From assembly GCA_023440705.1 (NCBI GenBank), contig JAEXRP010000110.1, forward strand, positions 26,148 through 90,147: 64,000 bases of DNA. Direction: 5' to 3'. The translations under genes and the position numbers were made by a program. Below the pieces are notes generated by a model. It saw nothing but the letters and a program-made list of their open reading frames with translations, was not told where the DNA came from and did not search any database. The DNA comes from Soonwooa sp023440705. Its GTDB lineage: Bacteria > Bacteroidota > Bacteroidia > Flavobacteriales > Weeksellaceae. Shown piece by piece: positions 41,640 through 51,091 of the stretch. How positions within the stretch are numbered: position 1 is the stretch's first letter; every line of letters begins with the position of its first letter.

Positions 41640-43931
41640 TTATAATTTGTATGTCAAAGTAACATAAAAATTTCTAGGTGCAATAGGATTAACCGAATAA
41701 TTCTCATGAACATTGTAATTAACCACATCGAACAAATTGTTAACTTTCGCTTGGATCATAAATTTCTTCCACTCATAACCAGCAGAGAAAGATACTGTTG
41801 TGTAATCTTTAAGATCCATCATTCTAGAAACATCTTTTCTGTTAACAGTTGTAGATTTAGAATCGTTCCATCCAGCAATACGATCACCGATGTAATAAGC
41901 TCCAGCACCTAATCTAAGTCCTTTTAGCGTATTTTCGAATTTATAAAATACTGACAAGTTAGCTGTTGTCGCAGGCGTTCTTACCAATCTTTGGTTTTCA
42001 ACATATCCTTTTTCTGGCGTGTCTAGATACACAGAGTTGTTATAAGAAAAACCTCCAATAATAGATAAGTTTTGTGTAGGATTACCAGTAATATCTAACT
42101 CCACTCCACGGCTTCTCATTTTACCAGCTTCTTCTTTTAATAGTGAATCTGCGGCATTTTGAGCAGGAGTTGCAGGCTTGCTAGGATTTAAAAACCAGAA
42201 TGTTTGGTAATAATTGTTATAATTAATTTGATATAAACTTAAATTAACAGCAACTGCATTGTTCCAGAAATTCTTTTTAGCACCTATTTCGTATTGATCT
42301 ACAGTTGTTGGCTTGATAGCTTGCTTTGGTAGATTATTCAAAGCTTTATTTATATTATCTGCATTTTGAGAAAAATCAACAGTATTGATTTGATCAGATG
42401 TATAACCAGCATTAGTGGCGAAAGAACTAGTATAGGTTGCAAAAACTGATAAATCTTCATTCGGCATATACACAATTCCTAATTTTGGAGAAAATGCTTG
42501 ATCTGAAGTTGACGAATTTTTAGTAAAAGTCTTTGTTCCGCTTGCAAATACAGTGTTAATAGTCGGCATATTCTCAATATATGACCATCTTAGACCTGCA
42601 ATAACTTTCCATTGGTTAGTAAGACTAATAAAATCCTGAACATAGGCACCAACACGTCTTGTTCTTGATCTATTGTTTTGATTAAGCGTCGAAGTTGGCA
42701 TTTTAATACCATCATATCCCCAAGTTGAGGCATCATCTAAATAAAGAATTCTGTCAGGTGTATTTGTTAAATTGTAAGTGTAAGAATCTGCTTGATTATA
42801 ATCTGCATCAGCACCAATTAACACTTTGTGTCCAATACTTCCAGTATTAAATTCACCATTAATATTAGCTTGCACAGAACCATAATTTTGCTCAGCATAA
42901 GTTTTATTAAAGGGCATTTTCCAAGATAATCTAGTAGCTGCATCTGATGCATAGCTCCATGCTACTCTTTCTGTTGAGAAGTAATCTTTTGTATAGTTTT
43001 GATAAGTACCAATAACATTTAAAGTCCACTTTTCGCTTAACTGATGATTAAATGTAACATTGGTTGATGCTTGTTGTACATTTTGATACTGCCAATCGGT
43101 ACCGAAAAAAGTATTTCTTGGTATCCAATCGATCAATTTGTATCCACCATTTCTTTCTGTAATCGATCCAATTCCGAAGTCTGGCGTAGAATCATTTTTA
43201 AGATAATCAGCTTCAACAATTAATTGTGATCTTTCTCCTAAATTAAATATAAATGATGGATTGAAATAAAATTTTTCTGAATGAATAACATCTCTGAAAC
43301 TGTCTGCATACTCGTAAGCACCATTCACGCGAAAAGCAACATTTTTAGACAAAGGTCCATAAACATCGATGGTTGGCTTATAAGTATTCCAACTACCAAC
43401 ACTTGCCGAAGCACTTCCTCCAAAATGGAAACGAGGTTTTTTTGTAATTAAATTAATTACACCTCCTGCAGCCGTGTTACCAAACATCATTGCATTAGCA
43501 CCTTTCAGCACCTCAACTCTTTCTAAACCGCTAACTTCTGGGAAAACACCACTGTTCATTCTACCTCCATTTTTGAAGATATTATCATTTCCAAATTGGA
43601 AACCACGACCTCCAAAACTGTCTTGCGAATTACCACGAGAAGAAGTAACGTAAACACCATTAACATTTTGCAAAACATCGCTTAACTGCTTAGACTGTTG
43701 TTGCTCGATAACCTCATGCGTTACAATCGCAACAGGTTGAGGCGTTTCCATCATCGTCAAGTTAGACTTCGACGACAAAGGTTTTGCTTTGTTAGGATTA
43801 CCAGTTTTATGAAGAAGCACGTCTTCAATCTGTTGAATCTTTACAGTATCACTTATCGCTTCATATTTCATTTGACTGAAAACCAATCCTGAAATTGCGA
43901 TTAATCCGAGGCTAAATATTTTCTTGTTCAC
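41640..43931 (-). CDS. TonB-dependent siderophore receptor
   Basis: 763 aa. Signal peptide (MKKIFSLGL-like start, cut after VFSQ). Plug domain: PQPVAIVTHEVIEQQQSKQLSDVL, then GVYVTSSRGNSQDSFGGRGF, ERVEVLKGANAMMFGNTAAGG and GVINLITKKP, the pattern of the FhuA/FecA siderophore group. A 22-strand barrel follows, ending in NFYVTLTYKL with a terminal aromatic/Leu signature. Imports ferric siderophore over the outer membrane with TonB energy. No SusC-like carboxypeptidase-regulatory domain. Promoter visible upstream. Confidence 0.93.
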   Translation of the reverse strand: MNKKIFSLGLIAISGLVFSQMKYEAISDTVKIQQIEDVLLHKTGNPNKAKPLSSKSNLTMMETPQPVAIVTHEVIEQQQSKQLSDVLQNVNGVYVTSSRGNSQDSFGGRGFQFGNDNIFKNGGRMNSGVFPEVSGLERVEVLKGANAMMFGNTAAGGVINLITKKPRFHFGGSASASVGSWNTYKPTIDVYGPLSKNVAFRVNGAYEYADSFRDVIHSEKFYFNPSFIFNLGERSQLIVEADYLKNDSTPDFGIGSITERNGGYKLIDWIPRNTFFGTDWQYQNVQQASTNVTFNHQLSEKWTLNVIGTYQNYTKDYFSTERVAWSYASDAATRLSWKMPFNKTYAEQNYGSVQANINGEFNTGSIGHKVLIGADADYNQADSYTYNLTNTPDRILYLDDASTWGYDGIKMPTSTLNQNNRSRTRRVGAYVQDFISLTNQWKVIAGLRWSYIENMPTINTVFASGTKTFTKNSSTSDQAFSPKLGIVYMPNEDLSVFATYTSSFATNAGYTSDQINTVDFSQNADNINKALNNLPKQAIKPTTVDQYEIGAKKNFWNNAVAVNLSLYQINYNNYYQTFWFLNPSKPATPAQNAADSLLKEEAGKMRSRGVELDITGNPTQNLSIIGGFSYNNSVYLDTPEKGYVENQRLVRTPATTANLSVFYKFENTLKGLRLGAGAYYIGDRIAGWNDSKSTTVNRKDVSRMMDLKDYTTVSFSAGYEWKKFMIQAKVNNLFDVVNYNVHENYSVNPIAPRNFYVTLTYKL

Positions 43932-43993
43932 GTTATATTTATTTAGAAAGATTTAAAATAACGATGCGAATTTATAAATATTTAACATTTCCG

Positions 43994-44025
43994 CAAATTT
44001 ATTTTTAATAATTCTAAATAAACAA
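43994..44025 (-). promoter_or_regulatory. Promoter of the siderophore receptor gene
   Basis: Minus strand TTG (44023-44025), 21-nt spacer, TAAATTTG (43994-44001). I saw no clear Fur box. Confidence 0.55.
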
Positions 44026-44116
44026 CAAATAAAAAAGCCTAACTAATTGATTTAGCAAGACTTAAATTAATATGACATTTCTCAACTTTCATAAAATCGA
44101 GAAAATAAGTTAAAAT

Positions 44117-45193
44117 TTAGTTTCTAAAATCTTGCATATCCAGCTTTAGAGAAAAGAAGTTTGAATAAAAATTAGACCCGCCAATTCCAGAATTTGTAAT
44201 GGCATAATCTAAAGTAAGACCTTTGTATTTAATACCGATACCTGCGCTGGGTTGGAAGGACATTTTTCGTTTTAAGCTTTCGATGTCTGTAATATTGCTA
44301 AATTGGTTAACACCCAATCTCACAAAAATCATATCTTGAAAAGTAAGTTCGGCTCCCGCATAAGGCGTAATACTAGCAAAATCTGTCGAAATCAAAGATG
44401 GCGTTTTAGCAAAATCAACATTAATTCCAGCTTCAGGAAGAAGTTTCAGATCACGATTAATCTCGAAAAGTCGGCTTGCACCAACATTTAGCTTTGGCAT
44501 CGTAATTTCCATTTTATCTTTTGGCGCAGGGTTAAACTCTTCTCCATTAACTACAGCTGATAACTCTTTTTGATTAACTGTCCAGAAGTTAACTGTCGTC
44601 GTTGCATCGCGTAACATGGCGCCATAATTCCAGCCAGATTCGCTTTTATAAATTGCACCAAGGTCAAACCCAAAGCCATAACCACTCGCAAATTTACCAA
44701 CATTACGATAGACAATTTTGGCATTAGCACCCAAACTTAATCTTTGATTGCCCGCAGGATAAAAGGCATAAGACAAAATTGCTGCGTAATCTGCTGTTGA
44801 GAAAGATGATATTTTATCATAATCGATGTTCCCTTCCGGATCGATCATTTGTGTAGTATTAAGAATATTATCTACGCCAAGACGCACTAACGAAATCCCA
44901 AAAACACCACTTTCTACAGATTTTGCAAAAGCAACATAATCGTATTTAGCAATAGATTCAAAATATTCTGCGTGCATTGCAGAAGCTTGCCAATCTCGGT
45001 CTATACCATTAAGTCCAGCAGGGTTCCACATTGGCGCATAGACATCTTCTTGGTTAGATATAACCGCTCCGCCCATCCCTAGGCCACGTGCACCAGCTCC
45101 AATATTTAAAAATTCATTAGAATATTTTCTAATAATCTGAGCATTAAACAAACTAATCGCCAAAAGGCATATAAAAAATAAATATCTTTTCAT
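44117..45193 (-). CDS. PorV/PorQ-family outer-membrane protein
   Basis: 358 aa. Signal peptide (MKRYLFFICLLAISLFNAQ), then the family start KYSNEFLNIGAGARGLGMGGAVIS and DVYAPMWNPAGLNG, followed by beta-strands to LDYAITNSG. PorV/PorQ proteins are FadL-like barrels that shuttle or hold type IX secretion substrates. This is a second-type (PorV2-like) member by length and end. The start overlaps the stop of the EamA gene by 1 nt. Confidence 0.88.
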   Translation of the reverse strand: MKRYLFFICLLAISLFNAQIIRKYSNEFLNIGAGARGLGMGGAVISNQEDVYAPMWNPAGLNGIDRDWQASAMHAEYFESIAKYDYVAFAKSVESGVFGISLVRLGVDNILNTTQMIDPEGNIDYDKISSFSTADYAAILSYAFYPAGNQRLSLGANAKIVYRNVGKFASGYGFGFDLGAIYKSESGWNYGAMLRDATTTVNFWTVNQKELSAVVNGEEFNPAPKDKMEITMPKLNVGASRLFEINRDLKLLPEAGINVDFAKTPSLISTDFASITPYAGAELTFQDMIFVRLGVNQFSNITDIESLKRKMSFQPSAGIGIKYKGLTLDYAITNSGIGGSNFYSNFFSLKLDMQDFRN

Positions 45194-46098
45194 TAATCAA
45201 CGATCTTATTGGCTTCCAGCAATTCTGCTGCTTTCTTCCTTTTAGATTTTATTAAACCATTAACGACAATGGACAAAATCATCACAGCTGAGGCGATATA
45301 AAAAATCGGACTCATATGTTCTGACGCTCCAAAGATAAAAAAAGCTAAAATAATCCCATAGACTGGTTCTAGATTAACCGTTAATATTAATGTAAATGGC
45401 GAAATATACTTCATTAGCTTGATACTTTCGAACATTGGATATGCTGTGAAAACACTTGCTAATAAAATTACTAACGCATAATCATGCAAACTTATTTCAT
45501 GCGCAAAAGATAATTGTCCCGTTAACAAGAAAACCGCCGAAATAACAAGCCATCCTCCAAAGATTTCGTAGAAGATAATATTACCAGACGATGTTTTACC
45601 AAACATTTTACCATTAAGAACTGAGAAAATAGTTCCGCAAAGCGCACAAAGTATTCCATAGAAAATCCCAAGCTTATATTTAAACTCCGCATTGAAAATC
45701 AATAAAATACAAGCAACAATGACAATCCCAATAAGAATCTCCACCCAATCCACTTTTCGTTTAAAAATAACAGGTTCGATAACTGCGGCAAACAAAGTAG
45801 ACAACGACAAACATGATAAAGCAATCGACACATTAGATACTTTAATGGATTCAAAAAAGAAAAACCAATGTGCCGCCATCACACTTCCAATGGCTACTAA
45901 ACGGAGCAGCGTTTTTTTATCAATTTTTAAACTTTCTTTTTTAAAAAACCTTAAATAGATAAATAAAAAAAATGCTGTGAAAAGCATTCTGTAAAAGACT
46001 AATGACGACGCATCTATCTGAATTAACTTTCCTAAAATTGCGGTGAATCCCCACAAAAAAACAATTAAATGTAATCGAAATAAATGCGAACTGAACAT
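45193..46098 (-). CDS. EamA/DMT-family transporter
   Basis: 301 aa, ten TM segments in two EamA repeats (residues about 8-140 and 150-285). HLIVFLWGFTAILGKLI and LSLSTLFAAVIEPVIFKRK are typical of the family. Inner-membrane exporter or exchanger of small metabolites; substrate unknown. First gene of the pair with porV/Q; promoter upstream. Confidence 0.88.
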   Translation of the reverse strand: MFSSHLFRLHLIVFLWGFTAILGKLIQIDASSLVFYRMLFTAFFLFIYLRFFKKESLKIDKKTLLRLVAIGSVMAAHWFFFFESIKVSNVSIALSCLSLSTLFAAVIEPVIFKRKVDWVEILIGIVIVACILLIFNAEFKYKLGIFYGILCALCGTIFSVLNGKMFGKTSSGNIIFYEIFGGWLVISAVFLLTGQLSFAHEISLHDYALVILLASVFTAYPMFESIKLMKYISPFTLILTVNLEPVYGIILAFFIFGASEHMSPIFYIASAVMILSIVVNGLIKSKRKKAAELLEANKIVD

Positions 46099-46126
46099 TA
46101 TGAAAACAGGCTTGTAAAATTTAATA

Positions 46127-46164
46127 CAAACTTATGCATAATAAACTTATTTTTGCAAAAATAA
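46127..46164. promoter_or_regulatory. Divergent promoters of EamA gene and terC around an 18-bp palindrome
   Basis: Minus strand: TTTG (46156-46159), 21-nt spacer, TAAGTTTG (46127-46134) for the EamA gene. Plus strand: TATTTTTG (46148-46155) for terC. The perfect palindrome TTATTTTTGCAAAAATAA (46147-46164) holds a -7 box on each strand. Confidence 0.6.
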
Positions 46165-46168
46165 AAGA

Positions 46169-46954
46169 ATGGAATTTTTACAAATTTTCACCTCTGTAGA
46201 TGCGCTCATTGCACTACTGACCCTAACATTTTTGGAGATTATCTTAGGGATTGACAATATCATTTTTATCTCCATTGTCACAGGAAAACTTCCTCCCGAA
46301 AAACGCAAACGTGCCACTAGAATTGGACTTTTCTTAGCGATGTTCATGAGAATCGCTTTATTATTTGGGATTACATGGCTTATTGCGATGAAGGCAACAC
46401 TTTTCGGATTCGATTGGGGTTGGTTCCGTGCAGATTTTACAGGTCAAGCGCTGATATTATTAGCTGGAGGTATTTTCTTAATTTATAAAAGTACAAAAGA
46501 AATCCACGAAAAAGTTGACGCCAAAGGCGAGCATGAAAGAGAATTAGCAACTGGATCAGGCGCAAAATCTTTCGGAAACATTATTTTTCAGATTTTATTA
46601 ATCGACTTGGTATTCTCGGTTGACAGTATTTTAACAGCAGTTGGGATGACAAATGGCGTACACGGCGCACTTCCTATTATGATAACTGCCGTTGTAATTT
46701 CGGTTGGTGTTATGATGTTATTTGCGGTGCCTGTTGGTAATTTCGTTAATCAAAATCCATCAATCCAAATTCTCGGATTAGCTTTTCTAATTCTGATCGG
46801 TTTTATGCTGATTACAGAAAGTATGCACTTGTCAGGTGCTGTACTTGGCGGACAAGAAGTTGGCGCAGTACCAAAAGGTTATTTGTATTTTGCAATTTTC
46901 TTCTCACTGGTCGTAGAATTCTTAAATATGAGAATGCGTAAAAAGAAAGCTTAA
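46169..46954 (+). CDS. TerC-family integral membrane protein
   Basis: 261 aa with seven to eight TM segments. Family motifs: LEIILGIDNIIFISI near the N-terminus and IDLVFSVDSILTAVGMT in the second half, each with the conserved intramembrane Asp. TerC proteins (Alx, YkoY types) export manganese during or near protein secretion; metal is inferred. Strong terminator follows. Confidence 0.92.
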   Translation: MEFLQIFTSVDALIALLTLTFLEIILGIDNIIFISIVTGKLPPEKRKRATRIGLFLAMFMRIALLFGITWLIAMKATLFGFDWGWFRADFTGQALILLAGGIFLIYKSTKEIHEKVDAKGEHERELATGSGAKSFGNIIFQILLIDLVFSVDSILTAVGMTNGVHGALPIMITAVVISVGVMMLFAVPVGNFVNQNPSIQILGLAFLILIGFMLITESMHLSGAVLGGQEVGAVPKGYLYFAIFFSLVVEFLNMRMRKKKA

Positions 46955-46966
46955 ATCTATAAAAAT

Positions 46967-46999
46967 AAAATCCCCACCTCGATTGAAGTGGGGATTTTT
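46967..46999 (+). terminator. Intrinsic terminator of terC
   Basis: AAAATCCCCAC-TC, loop, GA-GTGGGGATTTTT. Confidence 0.85.
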
Positions 47000-47080
47000 G
47001 GTTAATTAGTTTTTAAAAATGTTTTCTGGGCTATTAGTTTCTGTGTCAAAATTAGACATTGATTTTAACAAAACTTTAAG

Positions 47081-47116
47081 TAAAAACCCCTCAATTTTAA
47101 AATGAGGGGTTTTTAC
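47081..47116 (-). terminator. Intrinsic terminator of the NarL-type two-component operon
   Basis: TAAAAACCCCTCA, AT loop, TGAGGGGTTTTTA. Symmetric, so it can act on both strands. 5 bp past the regulator stop. Confidence 0.85.
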
Positions 47117-47120
47117 TATT

Positions 47121-47792
47121 TTATTGAAGTGGCAGTTCTTCGAGTTTTACAATATTCTTTTGTAATGCATAAACAACGAGCCCAGTCACATTTTTAACAC
47201 CGATTTTTGCAAACAATCGCGACTTGTGACCTTCTACAGTTTTTTGAGAAATAAACAAGGTTTCACCGATTTCTTTTGCTGTGCGTTGTTGACAAAGCTG
47301 CCTGATGATTTCTATTTCTCGATCCGAAATACTTTCGTCAGATTCTAAAATCGGTTTTGGCGAACGACTAGATATTTGATCGCGCAAAGCTTCAACTTGA
47401 TCAGGTTTAAAATAAAAACCAGTCACCGCAACTTGTTTAATAACATTAACCAAATCAAAAGGCGACATCCCTTTCGGAATAAATGCTGAAACGCCTTCCT
47501 TCACCATAAAACCAACCGAATTATCTTGGTAATGACTGGAAATAACAATAATCTTCAAATCAAAATTTTTGACTTTAATATGACGAAGCACTTCGAGACC
47601 ATCGATTGTTTTCATTTTTAAATCCAAAAGAAGAACATCGATCTCTGCGCCCGCTTCAAGATGTTGGAGCAATTGGTAACCGTCTGTCGTTTCGAAAACA
47701 ACGTCCAGTTGCGGATCTTGCTCGAGAAAACTTTTCAAAAGACTTACAATAAGATAATCGTCATCTACTATTGCTATGCGAAATTTTTCCAT
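47121..47792 (-). CDS. NarL/FixJ-type response regulator
   Basis: 223 aa from the ATG at 47792 (MEKFRIAIVDDDYLIV); an upstream TTG would add four residues. Receiver Asp57 (LLLDLKM) with Asp10-12; LuxR-type HTH at the C-terminus (ISDREIEIIRQLCQQRTAKEI, FISQKTVEGHKSRL). Overlaps the kinase gene by 32 nt, so it is translationally coupled. Its target genes are unknown. Confidence 0.93.
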   Translation of the reverse strand: MEKFRIAIVDDDYLIVSLLKSFLEQDPQLDVVFETTDGYQLLQHLEAGAEIDVLLLDLKMKTIDGLEVLRHIKVKNFDLKIIVISSHYQDNSVGFMVKEGVSAFIPKGMSPFDLVNVIKQVAVTGFYFKPDQVEALRDQISSRSPKPILESDESISDREIEIIRQLCQQRTAKEIGETLFISQKTVEGHKSRLFAKIGVKNVTGLVVYALQKNIVKLEELPLQ

Positions 47793-48537
47793 AAGGCATA
47801 TCAAAGATAAAGCGTGTACCTTTATCTTGTTTGGTTCTAAATTTATATTGTGCGTTAAGTTGGTTGGCTCTCAAGTCGATATTTTGAAGCCCAATTCCCT
47901 TTCCTTCGTTTTTTGAAAAACCGATACCATCATTTTGCAAAACAAACGAAATTCGATCTTTTTTAATCCTAATAATCATTTTAATTCCGCTAGCTTTTGC
48001 GTGTTTATGTATATTATTAAGAAGCTCTTGCAAAATCCTGACAATTTGCAATTTCGTATTCTTATCAACCACTAAATCGTTATCCGCAATAATGTAAAAT
48101 TTAACAATATAGATACTTTCCCAACTTTCTAAAACACTTCGAATAACATCTACCAAAGTTTTGTTTTCATACAAAGGTGGCGCGAGGTCGTGCGAAATTC
48201 TACGCGACTCGTCAATTGTACTTCCTAAGAGATGATCCAATTCTTTAGAATCGGTTCCCATGGCGGACTTCAACCGAATGATGGTTAATTTACTAATAAT
48301 ATTATCGTGTAGATCTGCGGCAATACGCTCTCTCTCCTTTTCTTGCGCTTCGAGACTGACATTGAGAAGTTTTTTCTCGTGTTCTAAAGTTTTACGATGT
48401 TCGGCTTCCTTACTTTTTAAAAGACGATGATAAGAAATATAAATAACGCTAACGGTTGTTATCACCAACAAGACAATCACTACCAGAATAAATATAATGA
48501 TTAATAGAAAATTGCTTGGATCTTGCCAGTCGTTCAT
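47761..48537 (-). CDS. Sensor histidine kinase, HisKA_3 (NarX/DegS/LiaS type)
   Basis: 258 aa. One TM segment (about 10-36), a coiled coil, the dimerisation helix RERIAADLHDNIISKL with phospho-acceptor His77, and an HATPase_c domain with LLNNIHKHAKAS and EGKGIGLQNI. There is no periplasmic sensor domain, so the signal may come from a partner; the upstream 7-TM gene is a candidate. Pairs with the NarL-type regulator. Confidence 0.92.
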   Translation of the reverse strand: MNDWQDPSNFLLIIIFILVVIVLLVITTVSVIYISYHRLLKSKEAEHRKTLEHEKKLLNVSLEAQEKERERIAADLHDNIISKLTIIRLKSAMGTDSKELDHLLGSTIDESRRISHDLAPPLYENKTLVDVIRSVLESWESIYIVKFYIIADNDLVVDKNTKLQIVRILQELLNNIHKHAKASGIKMIIRIKKDRISFVLQNDGIGFSKNEGKGIGLQNIDLRANQLNAQYKFRTKQDKGTRFIFDMPYGKISHSNSR

Positions 48538-48609
48538 AACAAAAATTAAAATGGAAATTTACACAGTTAATTGCAAATTTGATTAGGTAAAAACCCTCTA
48601 TTTTAAAAA

Positions 48610-49314
48610 TTAGTAATTAGTCTTAAACTTGTTAAAATTCCAGATAAAATAAAACATAAAACACGCAAATAGAAATTCAAAAATAATAACTGATAGCATA
48701 AAATAAAAAACGCTATTATTTTGTAACGCATTATTCAACAAGAAATTAACAACGATATCGTACAATAACGTAAACGAAAAATAGGTTAATAAGCCAACGC
48801 AAAGCAACAAATATTTAAAACTAAAGGCTTCTTCATTTTTAAGTTGCAAAATAACGTAACCAATACAAAAACTAATAAACATTAATTTCATAAAAATTAC
48901 GGCGTAAGCATTATAGTTTTTTATAGTAATGTTTTCGTGACCTAAAATAGTCATTGCAAAAAAGGAAAGACTCAGCGTCCCAAGCACGACAACTAAAGTT
49001 TTTAAAACTCTTGAAGCACTAAATAAATCATAAAAAATTTTGCAAAAAATAATAACAAAAGTACAGTTGACAAAATCAATATAATTATCCGAAATAGAAA
49101 CTGAATTCCGCTCAGGTGGAAAAAACACTGATCCAATAACACTTTTCAGCGTATGTACGCCGCTTATTAAGCAGAAAATCCCAAGCAGTCTAAGATTAAG
49201 TTTATCAGAAGAGCTTGTTTTTCGCAACGAGTAGACAAAGGCCAAAATCAATAAAATCCCGATTACAAAACTTGTAACATTATACGCGCCAATAGAAAAT
49301 TGCAAAAAGTCCAT
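48610..49314 (-). CDS. Seven-TM membrane protein of unknown function
   Basis: 234 aa with about seven TM segments and short loops; the N-terminus is outside-facing by the positive-inside rule (RKTSSSDKLNLR after TM1). I do not recognise a family; the shape is like 7TM sensor modules found next to or fused with kinases. Same strand as, and 72 bp before, the kinase gene, with a -7-like TATTTTTG at 49337-49344 upstream. A role as input module for the kinase is inference. Confidence 0.65.
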   Translation of the reverse strand: MDFLQFSIGAYNVTSFVIGILLILAFVYSLRKTSSSDKLNLRLLGIFCLISGVHTLKSVIGSVFFPPERNSVSISDNYIDFVNCTFVIIFCKIFYDLFSASRVLKTLVVVLGTLSLSFFAMTILGHENITIKNYNAYAVIFMKLMFISFCIGYVILQLKNEEAFSFKYLLLCVGLLTYFSFTLLYDIVVNFLLNNALQNNSVFYFMLSVIIFEFLFACFMFYFIWNFNKFKTNY

Positions 49315-49434
49315 TTAAGACATGATTATTAGTTTTCAAAAATAGTTTTTTTCTTAAAAATGAGATTATCAAAGATCAAATTTTGTCCGTATCTATAAAA
49401 ACAAGTATTTTTAGACTCTAAGAAAAATTACAAA

Positions 49435-51063
49435 ATGGATTTAGAATTCAACAAGCGTGAAGATCAAAACAAACTGAAACTTTCAGAAATAAATAGACTT
49501 TATAACCAAATAAAAAAAGGCGGCGGCGACAAAGCTTTACAAAAGCAACACGACCAAGGCAAATTAACTGCCCGCGAACGTATCGACTATCTTCTTGACA
49601 AAAACTCCGACAGCATCGAAGTTGGCGCTTTTGCAGGATTCGACATGTACGAAGAGCATGGCGGATGTCCATCTGGCGGCGTGGTTGTGGTTATCGGATA
49701 TGTTTCTGGTAAGCAATGTATTGTTGTTGCGAATGACGCAACGGTAAAAGCTGGAGCTTGGTTCCCGATTACTGGTAAGAAAAATCTACGTGCGCAAGAA
49801 ATCGCAATGGAGAATAGACTTCCGATCATTTATCTAGTAGATTCTGCTGGTGTATATCTTCCGATGCAAGACGAAATTTTCCCTGATAAAGAAATGTTCG
49901 GACGTATTTTCCGAAACAATGCAAAAATGAGTTCTGCAGGAATCGTTCAGATTTCTGCGATTATGGGAAGTTGTGTTGCTGGAGGGGCTTATCTACCAAT
50001 TATGAGTGACGAAGCAATGATTGTTGATGGTACAGGAAGTATTTTCCTTGCAGGAAGTTATCTTGTAAAAGCGGCAATCGGCGAATCTATCGACAACGAA
50101 ACTTTAGGCGGTGCAACGACACATTGTTCTATTTCTGGTGTTACAGATTACAAAGCTAAAGATGATAAAGATGCATTAGATCGTATCAAAACGATTATGA
50201 AATCTATTGGCGGTTACAACAAAGCTGGATTTGACCGTATCGAAAGTGCACCACCAAAAGAAAATCCAGAACATATTTTCGGAATTATGCCTGTTGGTCG
50301 TTCAGAACAATACGATACTTTTGATATTATTAAATGTCTTGTTGACAATTCGGAATATGAAGAATATAAACCAGATTACGGAAAGAGCATCGTATGTTGT
50401 ACAGCTCGTATCGATGGTTGGAGTGTTGGTATCGTTGCTAACCAAAGAAAATTAGTGAAAAGCGGAAAAGGCGAAATGCAATTCGGTGGTGTGATTTATT
50501 CGGATTCTGCCGACAAAGCAACACGTTTTATTGCAAATTGTAATCAAAGAAAAATCCCATTGGTTTTCTTGCAAGACGTAACAGGCTTTATGGTTGGTTC
50601 TAAATCTGAGCATGGTGGTATCATCAAAGACGGTGCAAAAATGGTGAATGCGGTTTCAAATTCTGTTGTTCCGAAATTCACAGTTATTACGGGTAACTCT
50701 TATGGTGCTGGCAATTACGCAATGTGCGGAAAGGCTTACGATCCGAGATTAATCGTGGCTTGGCCTTGGGCGGAACTTGCGGTAATGGGCGGTCAACAAG
50801 CAGGAACTGTGTTATTACAAATTCAAGAATCTGCGCTTAAAAAGCAAGGCAAACAAATTACCGAAGAAGAACGTAAAGAGATTTTGGATAAAATCGTTGC
50901 TAACTATAAAAAACAAATCGATCCTAAATATGCTGCAGCAAGACTTTGGACAGATGCCATCATCAATCCTGTTGACACTAGAAAGTGGATAAGCATGGGT
51001 ATCGAAGCTGCTGATCATGCGCCAATTACAGAGAAATTTAACCTTGGCGTTATTCAAGTTTAA
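49435..51063 (+). CDS. Acyl-CoA carboxylase carboxyltransferase (beta) subunit
   Basis: 542 aa, cytoplasmic. QHDQGKLTARERIDYLLD, GGCPSGGVVVVIGYVSG, GSCVAGGAYLPIMSDE, and in the second half VFLQDVTGFMVG and GNSYGAGNYAMCGKAYDPR. Resembles methylcrotonyl-CoA or propionyl-CoA carboxylase beta chains; the GAGNYAMCG and KTLGGA context favours methylcrotonyl, but the substrate is not certain. Transfers carboxyl from carboxybiotin to an acyl-CoA. The biotin-bearing alpha subunit gene is not in the window. Confidence 0.9.
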   Translation: MDLEFNKREDQNKLKLSEINRLYNQIKKGGGDKALQKQHDQGKLTARERIDYLLDKNSDSIEVGAFAGFDMYEEHGGCPSGGVVVVIGYVSGKQCIVVANDATVKAGAWFPITGKKNLRAQEIAMENRLPIIYLVDSAGVYLPMQDEIFPDKEMFGRIFRNNAKMSSAGIVQISAIMGSCVAGGAYLPIMSDEAMIVDGTGSIFLAGSYLVKAAIGESIDNETLGGATTHCSISGVTDYKAKDDKDALDRIKTIMKSIGGYNKAGFDRIESAPPKENPEHIFGIMPVGRSEQYDTFDIIKCLVDNSEYEEYKPDYGKSIVCCTARIDGWSVGIVANQRKLVKSGKGEMQFGGVIYSDSADKATRFIANCNQRKIPLVFLQDVTGFMVGSKSEHGGIIKDGAKMVNAVSNSVVPKFTVITGNSYGAGNYAMCGKAYDPRLIVAWPWAELAVMGGQQAGTVLLQIQESALKKQGKQITEEERKEILDKIVANYKKQIDPKYAAARLWTDAIINPVDTRKWISMGIEAADHAPITEKFNLGVIQV

Positions 51064-51091
51064 AATAAAACGCTAAAAATAAAAACACACA

